This document shows positions 17,038 through 26,229 of a stretch of 64,000 nucleotides of DNA, one piece after another (position 1 is the first letter of the stretch; the number at the start of each line of letters is the position of its first letter). The stretch covers positions 124,001-188,000 of the forward strand of contig DHSM01000006.1 in NCBI GenBank assembly GCA_002408465.1, in the 5' to 3' direction. The stretch comes from Firmicutes bacterium UBA5286 (GTDB taxonomy: Bacteria; Bacillota; Proteinivoracia; UBA4975). The position numbers and the translations under genes were made by a program. The notes beneath the pieces were generated by a model, which had not been told where the DNA came from, did no database searches, and worked only from the letters and a program-made list of their open reading frames with translations.

Positions 17038-18979
17038 TCTCACACCCCTCCTCTCCCGCCAGCGCCCCATACAGCGCTGCCAACAATTCCCCATCCTGCT
17101 CAAACCCCTGACTGTCAATATTGGCGGCGGCCACAAGCAAATGCCCGCCGCAGCGGCGGAGTAGCGCTCTGGCCACCCTAGCCCCATTGTGGAGGCTGAC
17201 AGACTGGTTGTATTCATCGGTCCAGATTTCCCCCTGAGGCCAGCGGGCCATAAGCACGTGGGGATTAATCAGCTCTCGCACATCCTGCTGAAACCAACGC
17301 CGGCTGGTGCAATCCATCCATACCTGCACTGTCGAGCGGAGATGTCCGGAGATATAGGCATAGGGCGTAGTCAAGATGACAGCATGCTCCCGGTTTGCCG
17401 GCTCTAGCAGACTCTCGGCCGCCACAGTTCCTGCCGAAAGCATGCGGATAAAGGCGGCGCCGGGGCTTGTACCCAGGTTAATGCGCCCTGTAGTCTTAAT
17501 AAATTTATGGGCAGATACCAGCAGCTGCCTGCAGACCACCAAGTCATCGCGAGCGGGAGGCAGCCGGGAAAGCAGTTCACCAAAGACCCGTTGAAAGAAG
17601 AGGTCAATTGGCTGTTCGGGCCCCTGGCGGTAACTGTCCAGCCATTGTCGCAAGAGATCATAGCCCTGGGCGGCCCGAAAGCCCACCCGCTCCCGCTGCC
17701 ACAGCTCCAGGGCCGGTAAATTGCAGTCCAAGACCTGCCGGCTCAGCAACCAGGCGCGCACGGGGTCCAGCTTGAGCAGCAGCTGCAAGGACTGGGCCAG
17801 GTCAGGCACCCCCCAATCCAGTTGCCACTGGGGATGAGCCAACAGGGCCAAGGTCATCATCGCCCGCACATAAGGCTCGTCAATAAGGCGCCGATTCTTG
17901 GTGAGCACATTGAGAGACACTCCAGCTTCCTTGAGATGAAAGGCGAGAGTATGCTCCAGGACCTTATCTGCCAGGGGAGCAATGACTGCAATTTCAGAAG
18001 CAGGCACCCCCTGGGCAAGCAGGCGCACAACCCTTTCCCCCACCCGGTCCAGGAGCTCGCTGCGCAGATCTTCATGAATCAGCTCGATTTGCGGCCGCCG
18101 TCTGGGCAAGACGGGGACGTTGCCAGAAAGGATACTTGAATACACTGCCCTTCCCGCCCCCAGCTGCTGCTGAGAGCGCACCGGCACAATTTTGCCAATG
18201 GCGCCGAAGCGCTGCCAGGCCCCTTGGGCATCGGCCCCGAAAAAACCGGCGTGGCCGCCGTCGGTGCTGAAAGTGAGCACAGCGCTCTCCACATGTTCCA
18301 GCAACGCTGCAATTAAATCTTGGGCGGCAGGAGACTGTTCATCCACATCGTCTGCCAGCAGATGCTTAAATTGCCGCAATTCCTGGCGGTACCAGGGCTC
18401 AGCCAGCAGCTGGCGGTAAAGGGCCACCGCCAAACCATAATCCAGGGTTCCGGACTTTTCCGCCCCCGCAATATAACTGTCCAGCACCTGCTGGGCAGAT
18501 TTATACACATTCGGGTCTTTATCGGGCATTGCCGCTGCCAGACGGCTGCCAATTTCAGAAAAAGCTATTCCGTTCAGGCTAGCCAAAACTAGACAGCTAC
18601 CCAGCTGAATGGCCAGGCGTTCGGGACTGGTAACCAAGCCGGCAAAATCTGCCTGCCTGGTCTGGATATGCCGAAGCATGGCAAACTGACCGGTCTCAAC
18701 GGTGAGGAATTCCGGCTCCAGCCACATCTCTCCCCAAGGATCCAGGCGCGGCCAACAGCGCCGGATTTCCCGCTGCACCCAGCCAAAATATGTATACACA
18801 TGCAAGGGACCGGCCCAGGGAAAATCCACCCGCTCACGCCAGTCCCGGACATCCCGGGCGTTCCACAGCAGCACCAGGATTGAATCAGTTCTTCCTTTTC
18901 GGGCCAAAGAACTGTAGCGCTGCCACAGCTTTTCAGTTTTCCCCGCCCCACCTGGGCCCACCAAGAGCATCCTCTCCAT
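17012..18979 (-). CDS. AddB-like helicase-fold protein
   Basis: 655 residues. The N-terminus RMLLVGPGGAGKTEKL is an intact Walker A loop. A DDVDE stretch (HLLADDVDEQSPAAQDL) stands where UvrD-type helicases have DEAQD. SGHLRSTVQVWMD near the end resembles the C-terminal motor motif region. No PD-(D/E)XK nuclease and no cysteine cluster are found at its C-terminus, unlike full AddB. It is probably the second, partly degenerate motor and Chi-scanning-type partner of the helicase downstream. Family assignment rests on Walker A, the degenerate motif II and operon context. It is the first gene of the operon that continues with helicase, nuclease and recJ. Confidence 0.65.
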   Translation of the reverse strand: MERMLLVGPGGAGKTEKLWQRYSSLARKGRTDSILVLLWNARDVRDWRERVDFPWAGPLHVYTYFGWVQREIRRCWPRLDPWGEMWLEPEFLTVETGQFAMLRHIQTRQADFAGLVTSPERLAIQLGSCLVLASLNGIAFSEIGSRLAAAMPDKDPNVYKSAQQVLDSYIAGAEKSGTLDYGLAVALYRQLLAEPWYRQELRQFKHLLADDVDEQSPAAQDLIAALLEHVESAVLTFSTDGGHAGFFGADAQGAWQRFGAIGKIVPVRSQQQLGAGRAVYSSILSGNVPVLPRRRPQIELIHEDLRSELLDRVGERVVRLLAQGVPASEIAVIAPLADKVLEHTLAFHLKEAGVSLNVLTKNRRLIDEPYVRAMMTLALLAHPQWQLDWGVPDLAQSLQLLLKLDPVRAWLLSRQVLDCNLPALELWQRERVGFRAAQGYDLLRQWLDSYRQGPEQPIDLFFQRVFGELLSRLPPARDDLVVCRQLLVSAHKFIKTTGRINLGTSPGAAFIRMLSAGTVAAESLLEPANREHAVILTTPYAYISGHLRSTVQVWMDCTSRRWFQQDVRELINPHVLMARWPQGEIWTDEYNQSVSLHNGARVARALLRRCGGHLLVAAANIDSQGFEQDGELLAALYGALAGEEGCENALSTGTK

Positions 18980-19023
18980 CCCAACCCCTCCCGTCCCTAT
19001 TATATCATTGGTCCATGCAACAA

Positions 19024-19084
19024 GGGACGGTCAATTGCTTCCTGGATTGTGTAATCCCAGGTGCGGAAGCAATTAAACCGTCCC
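19024..19084. repeat. 61-bp near-perfect palindrome, REP/MITE-like
   Basis: GGGACGGT at 19024-19031 pairs with ACCGTCCC at 19077-19084, AATTGCTTCC with GGAAGCAATT, and an inner CCTGGATT with AATCCCAGG. The whole can fold into one long hairpin. The GGGACGG/CCGTCCC ends resemble REP-type elements mobilised by Y1 (IS200-like/RAYT) transposases in Bacillota; that link is from memory. It sits at the boundary between the repair operon and the ABC-transporter island. Confidence 0.7.
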
Positions 19085-19165
19085 CATCCTAACAATCATG
19101 TCGCTCTAGTTGAGCACAAACTCAATGGCCCGGAACAGCTGGGTAATATTCCCTATGAAAATGGT

Positions 19166-19837
19166 CTACGCAATCATCCCGTCCACAATGTTCAAGGTTC
19201 TATTGCAGTATTGGCTGATATTCGGATTATGAGTAACAATTATCACTGTCTTGCCTTCCCTGTTCAGTTTTTGAAGCAAGCTTAGAATTTCATCTGAAAG
19301 CCTTGTATCCAAAGCTCCTGTTGGTTCATCCGCCAAGATAATCTCTGGCTCATTTACCATTGCCCTAGCAATAGCGACCCGCTGTTTTTCACCACCAGAG
19401 AGATTACGGGTAAGCCGTTTGGCCAATTTACTAATCTCAAGTTTTTCCATTATTTTATAAGCACGCCTTTCCATATCGCTCCATTTAACCGACTTATTAA
19501 ATAGCAAGGGGGTGATGACATTCTCTATGGCCGTGCGATCATTTAAGATGCCGAAATCCTGAAGAACAAACCCAACCTGTTTGTTTCGAATTTTGGCAAG
19601 CATGTTCTGTTTTAATGTGCTGACCAATTGTCCGTTAAGGAAGTACTTACCATCCGTGGGATAATCAAGACAGCCAATAATGTTCAATAAGGTTGACTTT
19701 CCAGAACCAGATGGGCCCATTATGGCTAACATTTCACCTTTATCAACAGTCAAACTGATCCCCTTTAGGGCATGTATTTGTTCTGGAGTATTCTGATTAT
19801 AGATTTTATGTAAGCCGTGAACCTGAATATAAGTCAT
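19166..19837 (-). CDS. ABC transporter ATPase, LolD/MacB type
   Basis: 223 residues. Walker A GPSGSGKST, Q-loop LQDFGILND, signature NLSGGEKQRVAIARA, Walker B IILADEPTGALD and H-loop VIIVTHNP. The LSGGEKQR/ADEPTGALD signature is that of the LolD/MacB/FtsE group, which powers mechanotransmission-type extrusion of peptides, lipoproteins or antibiotics rather than transport through a channel. It is the third gene of an operon with two FtsX-like membrane proteins upstream, 6 bases apart. Base composition is visibly richer in A+T than in the repair operon next to it, suggesting acquired DNA. Confidence 0.88.
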   Translation of the reverse strand: MTYIQVHGLHKIYNQNTPEQIHALKGISLTVDKGEMLAIMGPSGSGKSTLLNIIGCLDYPTDGKYFLNGQLVSTLKQNMLAKIRNKQVGFVLQDFGILNDRTAIENVITPLLFNKSVKWSDMERRAYKIMEKLEISKLAKRLTRNLSGGEKQRVAIARAMVNEPEIILADEPTGALDTRLSDEILSLLQKLNREGKTVIIVTHNPNISQYCNRTLNIVDGMIA

Positions 19838-19843
19838 TATTTT

Positions 19844-21115
19844 TCATCCCTTTCTCATTAAGCTGGAAAGACTTCTGTCTCTGTATAAAAATAAAACTGT
19901 AACCATTGAAACTAACATATATGCAGCACATATTCCTAAAGTGACTATTATACTCAGAGGACTATATAGCATCGTGTCAGTATTCTCTGCTGCAGATATT
20001 CCCACTTTCACAGCGCCAAGAGCAACTACTGCAGGCAGGAAGACAATTATTGCGTTACATGCCATTTCCACAAAAAACAGATGGGGCCAGTCCATTCCAT
20101 GCATAAGATAAATCACGACTTCCTGCCTGTTTTTTAACATCTGCAATATATTGTAGCCACTGATTCCAATTAAGGATATTAGGGCAACTACCAAACCAAG
20201 ACTGATAAAGCTCCTATTCCCTATAATAATCTGCTTTCTTTCCCTGCTATCTATATCTTCAAAAGAAATAAATTTTCCTAACCCTTCCGCCTCAGCTTGA
20301 TTGTTCCACTGGTCTACTAATAAATCTATAGGTCCATTACCTTCAAAAAAACAGATAAAACTCGGATCTTCGGCGGTAAATTGTTTAATATTGTCATCGC
20401 CCAACCCAAAGGGCGGCAAAATACAAAAGAAATCTCTGCTATGGGAGATTCTTTTTCCCACAAGATCTGAGAGCAAAATGCTATCTATATTTCCACCGGG
20501 AAAGGTGTAATAGCAATATTTATTTTGCAAAACTCCTATTACCGTAGTTTTTACCTTATACAATTCCTCATTATGTCCGATGGTCAAATCCATTTGAGAC
20601 CCCAACCCGTACATTTTGCTTAATGGACCGCTAACTATTATAGGTACAGTCCCGTTGGTAGTTAACAAGTCTCTTAACTTACCCTCCCTTAAAGGAAGAA
20701 ACAGACTTTCCAGCAACACAGTGTCATAAACCTGGAAACCAGCCAGGGCATATTCCTGTTGTTCTGTGTCCCAAACCAATCCCATTCCAGCGTGGACGGT
20801 TCCAACAGCAATTATATCCTGATACCTGGTGATACTAGTTTTCATTTCATAGTAGCTGTTGAAAATATCCTCAGAGCCATCATATATGTTGCCTGTTTTT
20901 CCCCCGATTAAATTGCAGAAGCGTTCAGCCGGCAAAAATAGCACAGCATTATCTAGCTTGGAAGTCTTTATCAGATTTCGGGACTGATTAACATAAGCGA
21001 ACTTTGCAGAAAGTATGTTAAATATCAAACACATAAGCATAATCTGAGTCATTAACACAATAATACTACCTTTGTTTTTCCACATTCCCTTGCAGATAAT
21101 GTACAGATTTTTCAC
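19844..21115 (-). CDS. FtsX/MacB-like ABC permease (subunit B)
   Basis: 423 residues. One N-terminal membrane helix (about 13-35) is followed by a large extracytoplasmic region of about 240 residues and three C-terminal helices (about 285-310, 335-365, 385-415). This is the topology of type VII (MacB/FtsX) permeases. It overlaps the preceding permease gene by 4 bases (ATGA) and is followed after 6 bases by the LolD-type ATPase. Two different permeases with one ATPase suggest a heterodimeric exporter, as in bacteriocin or antimicrobial-peptide export and immunity systems. No precursor peptide gene was found nearby. Sequence resemblance beyond topology is weak. Confidence 0.7.
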   Translation of the reverse strand: MKNLYIICKGMWKNKGSIIVLMTQIMLMCLIFNILSAKFAYVNQSRNLIKTSKLDNAVLFLPAERFCNLIGGKTGNIYDGSEDIFNSYYEMKTSITRYQDIIAVGTVHAGMGLVWDTEQQEYALAGFQVYDTVLLESLFLPLREGKLRDLLTTNGTVPIIVSGPLSKMYGLGSQMDLTIGHNEELYKVKTTVIGVLQNKYCYYTFPGGNIDSILLSDLVGKRISHSRDFFCILPPFGLGDDNIKQFTAEDPSFICFFEGNGPIDLLVDQWNNQAEAEGLGKFISFEDIDSRERKQIIIGNRSFISLGLVVALISLIGISGYNILQMLKNRQEVVIYLMHGMDWPHLFFVEMACNAIIVFLPAVVALGAVKVGISAAENTDTMLYSPLSIIVTLGICAAYMLVSMVTVLFLYRDRSLSSLMRKG

Positions 21116-22254
21116 TGCCAGTTTCCCCCAATATGCCGTGCAATTTGGCGCCTCAGCGCCTGGGGCATCAGCCTAGATACCGTCCATGCTATTGCATGGG
21201 AAAATAATAGGGTCAAGAATAGACAGCAAATATATAGAATCCAGATATTGGTTATATCTATCCTGTAGTAAAGGTACCCTAATGGTATAAGAAGCGGTGA
21301 TACAGTGTGGTAAACCAACAAACCCAGTCCGAAAGATACTGATGTAATGATAATAGCTTCAAATACTATATGGGAATACAACCAGAATCTTGTGCATCCA
21401 CAAATAATATAGGTGTAGTATTTTTTGGTATTATAACTAATCCAATATCTATAAAAAGAAAAGACGTTAACCAAACTAAGTCCTACTGCTAATACGATTA
21501 ATAATAACAGGAGATAGATTTCATATAAATACTTCTGATCGCTGGGAACCGGAAGTGAAAGTGACTCATGAGGAAACAGGGAATAAAATTTGTCATTAAA
21601 CCGCTCTATTTGACTTTCCGTAAGTGCGGTTTCAAAATAGAAATCTACTGTTGCACAAGATCCTGCAACTTTTTTATATTCTTTGAAGGGTATGATCGCA
21701 TTTCTTTCATTAACTAATTCCGGAGACCCTTTTACAGGCGATATTACCGGAAAAACCCCTACGCCAATTACATTATACTTGTTACCCTGAATGGCAAATT
21801 GGGCCCCGCTGATATTCATGAGTTTATCAAAGTCGAGAAGGCAACTTGAAAGCAAAACCGGCCTCTCTGTATTGATGGCTGAATTAAAGTCTCGTCCTGT
21901 TTCCAGCACATAGCCTATGGAATTGCCATAATAGCCTGTTAGAATATAGTCGCCATCCTCAATATAGGTATGGGCATAAAGTCTGCTGATTTCTGGGAGA
22001 TAGTTACTGGTATAAATTTCCTGCTCAATAAATTGGAGAACGTTTTTTAGATTTGAGTTGTCAAAGTACATGGTAAAGTGGCGCAAGCTCATATGAATAC
22101 TATCCAGTTCCTTATAGCGTGCTATATTATCGGCATAGAAGTATATAAATGCTGAGAAACATGTTGTTAAGCCAAGCAACATCACAAAAAAAATCAAAGT
22201 CTTTTTTTTGATAAAATCAATGACATCATAAATGACATGAAAAATAAACTTCAT
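21112..22254 (-). CDS. FtsX/MacB-like ABC permease (subunit A)
   Basis: 380 residues. ATG 22254 is chosen for its AAGGAGA site 5 bases upstream; the longer frame begins 42 bases earlier without one. An N-terminal helix (about 15-40), an extracytoplasmic stretch (about 45-230) and C-terminal helices (about 245-270, 295-325, 335-360) give MacB/FtsX-like topology. It is the first gene of the operon A permease, B permease, ATPase. A strong promoter (22339-22367) lies about 85 bases upstream. The gene is A+T-rich. Substrate unknown; a peptide exporter is the best guess from the family. Confidence 0.7.
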   Translation of the reverse strand: MKFIFHVIYDVIDFIKKKTLIFFVMLLGLTTCFSAFIYFYADNIARYKELDSIHMSLRHFTMYFDNSNLKNVLQFIEQEIYTSNYLPEISRLYAHTYIEDGDYILTGYYGNSIGYVLETGRDFNSAINTERPVLLSSCLLDFDKLMNISGAQFAIQGNKYNVIGVGVFPVISPVKGSPELVNERNAIIPFKEYKKVAGSCATVDFYFETALTESQIERFNDKFYSLFPHESLSLPVPSDQKYLYEIYLLLLLIVLAVGLSLVNVFSFYRYWISYNTKKYYTYIICGCTRFWLYSHIVFEAIIITSVSFGLGLLVYHTVSPLLIPLGYLYYRIDITNIWILYICCLFLTLLFSHAIAWTVSRLMPQALRRQIARHIGGNWQ

Positions 22255-22338
22255 AAGGGTCTCCTTTCGTAAAAGGACTGTATTTCTTGTATACATTTCT
22301 CCTAGTTTTTTGTTATTCCATCATCTTTCCCTGTGAGG

Positions 22339-22367
22339 AATATACCAAATATAATATATTGAGTCAA
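22339..22367 (-). promoter_or_regulatory. Sigma-A promoter of the FtsX-like exporter operon
   Basis: Minus strand TTGACT (22367-22362), 17-base spacer, TATATT (22344-22339). Confidence 0.75.
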
Positions 22368-22475
22368 TGTTTTAGATATACCCCCTGACTGAACCGAGTA
22401 AATAGTGGATATTAATGCATGGGAGAATCATCCTCTTACTGGATACATTATAAAGACTTCTTCTGCTTCAAAAGT

Positions 22476-22501
22476 AAAAACGGCTCCCAGAGGAAGCCGT
22501 C
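22476..22501 (-). terminator. Terminator downstream of the chimeric ABC pseudogene
   Basis: ACGGCTCCC and its partner in GGAAGCCGT (22480-22500) form a hairpin around CAGA, followed on the minus strand by TTTTTAC. It sits just after the LolD-like fragment, so it is probably the original operon terminator. Confidence 0.7.
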
Positions 22502-22533
22502 CTATCTGCACCACATAGACATTGTTTTTGTCC

Positions 22534-22884
22534 TCACGCGCTCCGGGCCGTGAGGATACCATCGGTCATCCTGTAGACCTGGTCGGCGGCGTCGGCGATG
22601 GCCAAGTCATGGGTGACCACCACGACGCAGTAGTTTTCAGCGTGGGCCAGGTGCCGGAGTATGTCCATGACCCTGTTGCCGTTGGCGGTATCCAGATTGC
22701 CAGTGGGCTCGTCGGCCAGCAGCAATCGTGCCCCGGTGGAAAGCGCCCGGGCAATGGCCACCCGCTGCTGCTCCCCGCCCGAGAGGTTGGACAGAAAGCG
22801 CCGCCGCTTTTCCTCGGCAATGTCGTGCCCCTGGCCCTGGCCCAGGAGCGGGCCAGGGAAATGCTGGCCGCCGAAAGTACACAC
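22534..22884 (-). pseudogene. C-terminal half of a LolD-type ABC ATPase (remnant)
   Basis: The reading frame gives EEKRRRFLSNLSGGEQQRVAIARAL, then LLADEPTGNLD and VVVVTHDLAIADAADQVYRM. These are signature, Walker B and H-loop of a LolD/MacB-type ATPase, ending at a natural C-terminus. The Walker A half is missing. At about 22850-22884 the sequence changes into an ABCB-type exporter ATPase in another frame. The fragment cannot bind ATP on its own. Its original partner may have been the truncated FtsX-like permease at 27263-27628. Confidence 0.8.
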
Positions 22885-23560
22885 TGAAATTGGCGCAACT
22901 CAAATAGTCGATACTCTCTTATATCGGCGCCGTTAATCCTGATTACACCTTTATCCGGGTCATATAGCCGCAGTAGCAGCTTTATAAGCGTTGACTTGCC
23001 CGAGCCATTCAGCCCTACCAGGGCTACCTTTTCTTGACGGTGGAGGAGAAAACTCACATCTTCCAGGGCAGGTACTTGGCCCCTGGATAAGTAAAGGAAA
23101 CATGCTCAAATTCTATAGATTCGACCCTGTCAAGACGCTTAGTACCCTTATCCGCAATGCGGTTATGGAAGCTCTCCAGGGTTTTAATATTTGCGATCTT
23201 TAACTGATTGTCATAAATCTGCATGGCTGAGTGGGTAAGCAGGGAAATGGCCGCCCAAAGCTGGCTTAAGAGGCCGGTATACAGGGAATAATCCCCCACT
23301 GTCGCCATACCGTCCAGCACCCGAAACGCAATATTGACGCCGATGAGCACAACGACGACCTCCGGCAGACAATCCAGCAGGCAGGTCAGGATTGTACGTT
23401 TCCGGGTCATGTCCCTCCGCTTGCCAAAAAGCTCCTTCCACAGCCGGGCATAACGATCTTTTAAGCGTTCTCCCGCATTGAACACCCGAACATCCTGGGC
23501 ATAGCCCTTGTCCACAGCAATGCTCTGATAATAGCTCTTATGCGTTCCCCGTTTATCTGG
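22885..23560 (-). pseudogene. Remnant of an ABCB-type (lantibiotic/peptide) exporter, frameshifted and truncated
   Basis: Two frames carry consecutive parts of one protein. From about 23560 to 23054 lie the late membrane helices and the linker to the ATPase (SIAVDKGYAQDVRVFNAGER, then IEFEHVSFTYPGAKYLPW). From 23057 to about 22884 lies the ATPase start with Walker A LVGLNGSGKST and IRINGADIREYRLFELRQ. A frameshift separates them within the first strand of the ATPase domain. The first half of the membrane domain and everything after the Q-loop region are gone. The chimeric junction to the LolD-like fragment lies near 22884. It is not expected to make a working transporter. Confidence 0.8.
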
Positions 23561-23653
23561 GCAATGCTCAGATGGTACAGGGACTTTGTGTATTTTGCAG
23601 CCGCAATTGAGCTAATTTATAGTCACTTTCTTCATCTAGTGGAACTCCTTTCG

Positions 23654-24985
23654 CTAGTTGCAGGCTATATCCTGTTTCTTAAAGATAACGGCGCCCACTA
23701 TAAAAAGCAAGATTGTTGCTATGGACAGGGTGAGCAGGCTGCTGAGGTAGGTAGAAGCCAGGCTCCCTTCCAGTAAGGGAACGACATCGGCCTTGGAGAA
23801 GAGATCCCAGGCAGTTGTGCTTAAGTTAGGTATTATGTTGCCAAAGGCGCTACCCAATACAAAGATTCCGGCGGCGACTAGGTGGGCAATGACCTCATTC
23901 TTAACCAGGATTGAAATCAATAATCCCAGAGCGGTGCAGAAGAGGATAAAGAGCAGTATTTGCACAGCAGCCAGGCCGAAGAACTGCCAGAGGGGAATAA
24001 AGTCATATAATTCCAGTCTGGATACATCCGCCAGAACGGGAATCTTGCTGAGTCCGGTGTCGTAAAACCCTATATTTATTCCCATATCTTTAAATACTGT
24101 AAAGCTTGACAGGACATTCTTATCAAGAAGTACGGGGTAGTTTAATCCTCGGAAGCCGTGCCTGATACCCAGAATTAGAATGGACAAGATCTGGGGAAGA
24201 ACTATTACGCTGCTGCTGGCGAAAAAACTCAGGGAGAGCTTGCGCAACAAATAACGAGTCCTGCTCAAGGGAGCAGATAAACTCACCTTTATTACGCCAG
24301 AGCTCTTATCTCTGTGCAACATATTGACAGACATTAAGAGGACGACGATTCCCAAAATGTTGGGTAAACCACGACGCAGAAAATTAAACGTGAAAGCCCA
24401 GGGGGAAGTATCGTGGGCCCCGGTTGGGGGGAGGCCGGTCTTTACCATCTCCAAGTAATAACATGCATTTATCATGATAGCTAAAACTTCATCTGGTGCA
24501 AATGTTGCCGCTGCGGCAGGGTGTACCATAAAACTTGGGTAGTCCAACTCCTCAGTAATATTCTCCCAGTCGCCGCCAAAAAACTGTTGGGGACATGGTG
24601 AAACGTTTTTTAAAAGGTGGTCCCAAGATAGCAACCGGTCTTCTGCCCGGGACCTATGGTATTCCACCCAGTCTCGCGACATATATGATTCATAAATTCT
24701 CCTCGCCAATAAAACACGATAGTGGTAATACTCCTGGGATTTCTCATACTCCTCGGGGGATGCACTAATTGCCCCTCCCCGCCACCAGCTCTCAACTATA
24801 TCCACAACGCCCTCATTTCCACCAATACTAGCTTTTAGAGCTGCTATCTTTTGACTCTCTGCACCCTTACTTTCATGCAAGGCTTGCTGAATAAAGACCA
24901 ATTGAAACAAGAAGAGAATCAGGATGAGGATTAAAAACTTATAGCTTTTACATATGCTTTTCAGTTCAAGGAAGAAGGATTCCAT
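23654..24985 (-). CDS. ABC-2 type permease (subunit 2)
   Basis: 443 residues. An N-terminal membrane helix (about 15-33), a polar extracytoplasmic region with a WWRGG stretch (to about 205), then five or so C-terminal helices up to residue 437. This is the layout of ABC-2 permeases with a large first loop, as in antibiotic-peptide resistance or Nos/Gld-type systems. Its start overlaps the stop of the sister permease by one base, and the two share length and topology, so they probably form a heterodimer driven by the BcrA-like ATPase at 26229-27140. The C-terminus KKQDIACN matches the sister's KQDLKGG end, supporting descent from a duplication. Confidence 0.75.
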   Translation of the reverse strand: MESFFLELKSICKSYKFLILILILFLFQLVFIQQALHESKGAESQKIAALKASIGGNEGVVDIVESWWRGGAISASPEEYEKSQEYYHYRVLLARRIYESYMSRDWVEYHRSRAEDRLLSWDHLLKNVSPCPQQFFGGDWENITEELDYPSFMVHPAAAATFAPDEVLAIMINACYYLEMVKTGLPPTGAHDTSPWAFTFNFLRRGLPNILGIVVLLMSVNMLHRDKSSGVIKVSLSAPLSRTRYLLRKLSLSFFASSSVIVLPQILSILILGIRHGFRGLNYPVLLDKNVLSSFTVFKDMGINIGFYDTGLSKIPVLADVSRLELYDFIPLWQFFGLAAVQILLFILFCTALGLLISILVKNEVIAHLVAAGIFVLGSAFGNIIPNLSTTAWDLFSKADVVPLLEGSLASTYLSSLLTLSIATILLFIVGAVIFKKQDIACN

Positions 24986-26229
24986 TATGCCGGGCCTCCC
25001 TTCAGGTCTTGTTTATTCAGGACAACCAAGCTTAGAGCCAGGAGCAGGAATGTACATCCCCCCAGCAGGGTCAGGTAGGCCAGAGCGGAACCAATATAAA
25101 AGCCCTGAAAAACATCCTTAAAGCCCAGGGCTGCAAAGGGCCAGGCCAGGTAGAAGCTGCTGCCGGTGGGGAAGAGAATCCGGAAGCTGTAATCCAGGAA
25201 AAGCAAGCAAATAACAGCGCTCAGGGCATTGGCCGTGCTGCCAAGCAGTAATGAAGCTGTTCCGGTAAGGGCGAGAGTAAAACAGGACATCAACAGGTAG
25301 ATTGGAATCACTCCCGCAATGTATGCAGACCAGGGCACCAGGGGTAGCACAGTGTCGGCAGCGGAGGGATCCGTGACCAAACTGGTATAGGAGCCCTCCA
25401 TGTAAAAGACTGGGTAGTTTATGTCTCCCAATCCACGAACCAAGGACAGAACACCAAAGGTCAGGGCGATGAGCCCTGTGACCAAAACGATACTGGCAGT
25501 TATGTTGAGACCAAACTTCACTACATGAATAATGCTGCGTTTATGGGGCTGGGAGTACAGGACCTTGTATGCTCCGCCTTCAATGTCTTCAGCAAATAAG
25601 TCCATGCTCAGCATCAATAGGGTAATTACTACAATTAGTATCCAGGGGAAGCTGGTGAGATGGTAGAGGAAGTTGGCTGCAGTCATTTCATAGGGACTGT
25701 TTAGGGGGTCAATATTATCCCTGAGCAGGGCCTGATTCACTACCAGGCGCTCTTCTATTTCTAAGGGATTAGCGCTTTGGGCAAGAATACTTGTCGACTC
25801 AACAAGACCTTCTTCAAAACCGTTGAGCAAATGTTGGTCCCGGGCTATCCAGAGCTCCAGCTTTTCCTGGGCTTTGTCTTTACTGTATTCACCGGCTAAG
25901 ATTGACTGCTGGCAGCAATACACGCGCTGCCACTGTAGGAAGTTTGCCTTCTTCTCCAGTTCAGCAATCACTACTTCGGCGTTGGGTGTGGTGCCAGCTT
26001 TGGCCGCTTCCCGGGCCATCTCCAATTCTTTGTGGACATTCGTCCCCTCAATCTGAATTAAGGCCAGTTCCTGATTAAGTTCAACTTCGAGGGCAGCCCA
26101 GTAATTATTGTCTTGGATAATGTTGTAGGTAATCATGGCCAGGAGGGAAGCTAGAAACACCAGGAGAACAACTAGGTTCTTCTTAGCATACCAGAACTTA
26201 AGACACTCAAATTGCAGTATCGCCTTCAT
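24985..26229 (-). CDS. ABC-2 type permease (subunit 1)
   Basis: 414 residues. First helix at about 15-37, then a helical Glu/Lys-rich segment outside the membrane (about 40-165), then helices from about 180 to 405. The start ATG overlaps the ATPase stop (TGATG), giving tight coupling. Together with the ATPase upstream and the similar permease downstream it forms a complete ABC-2 exporter. Such two-permease, one-ATPase sets are common in lantibiotic immunity (LanFEG) and bacitracin-type resistance. No sensor kinase or lantibiotic gene adjoins it, so this function is only an inference from the family. Confidence 0.78.
   Translation of the reverse strand: MKAILQFECLKFWYAKKNLVVLLVFLASLLAMITYNIIQDNNYWAALEVELNQELALIQIEGTNVHKELEMAREAAKAGTTPNAEVVIAELEKKANFLQWQRVYCCQQSILAGEYSKDKAQEKLELWIARDQHLLNGFEEGLVESTSILAQSANPLEIEERLVVNQALLRDNIDPLNSPYEMTAANFLYHLTSFPWILIVVITLLMLSMDLFAEDIEGGAYKVLYSQPHKRSIIHVVKFGLNITASIVLVTGLIALTFGVLSLVRGLGDINYPVFYMEGSYTSLVTDPSAADTVLPLVPWSAYIAGVIPIYLLMSCFTLALTGTASLLLGSTANALSAVICLLFLDYSFRILFPTGSSFYLAWPFAALGFKDVFQGFYIGSALAYLTLLGGCTFLLLALSLVVLNKQDLKGGPA

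Noticed and set aside
17037..17217. N-terminal extension of the UvrD-like helicase to an upstream ATG
   Set aside because: It would lie entirely within the AddB-like gene; the ATG at 17037 has a strong ribosome binding site and starts at the Q-motif.
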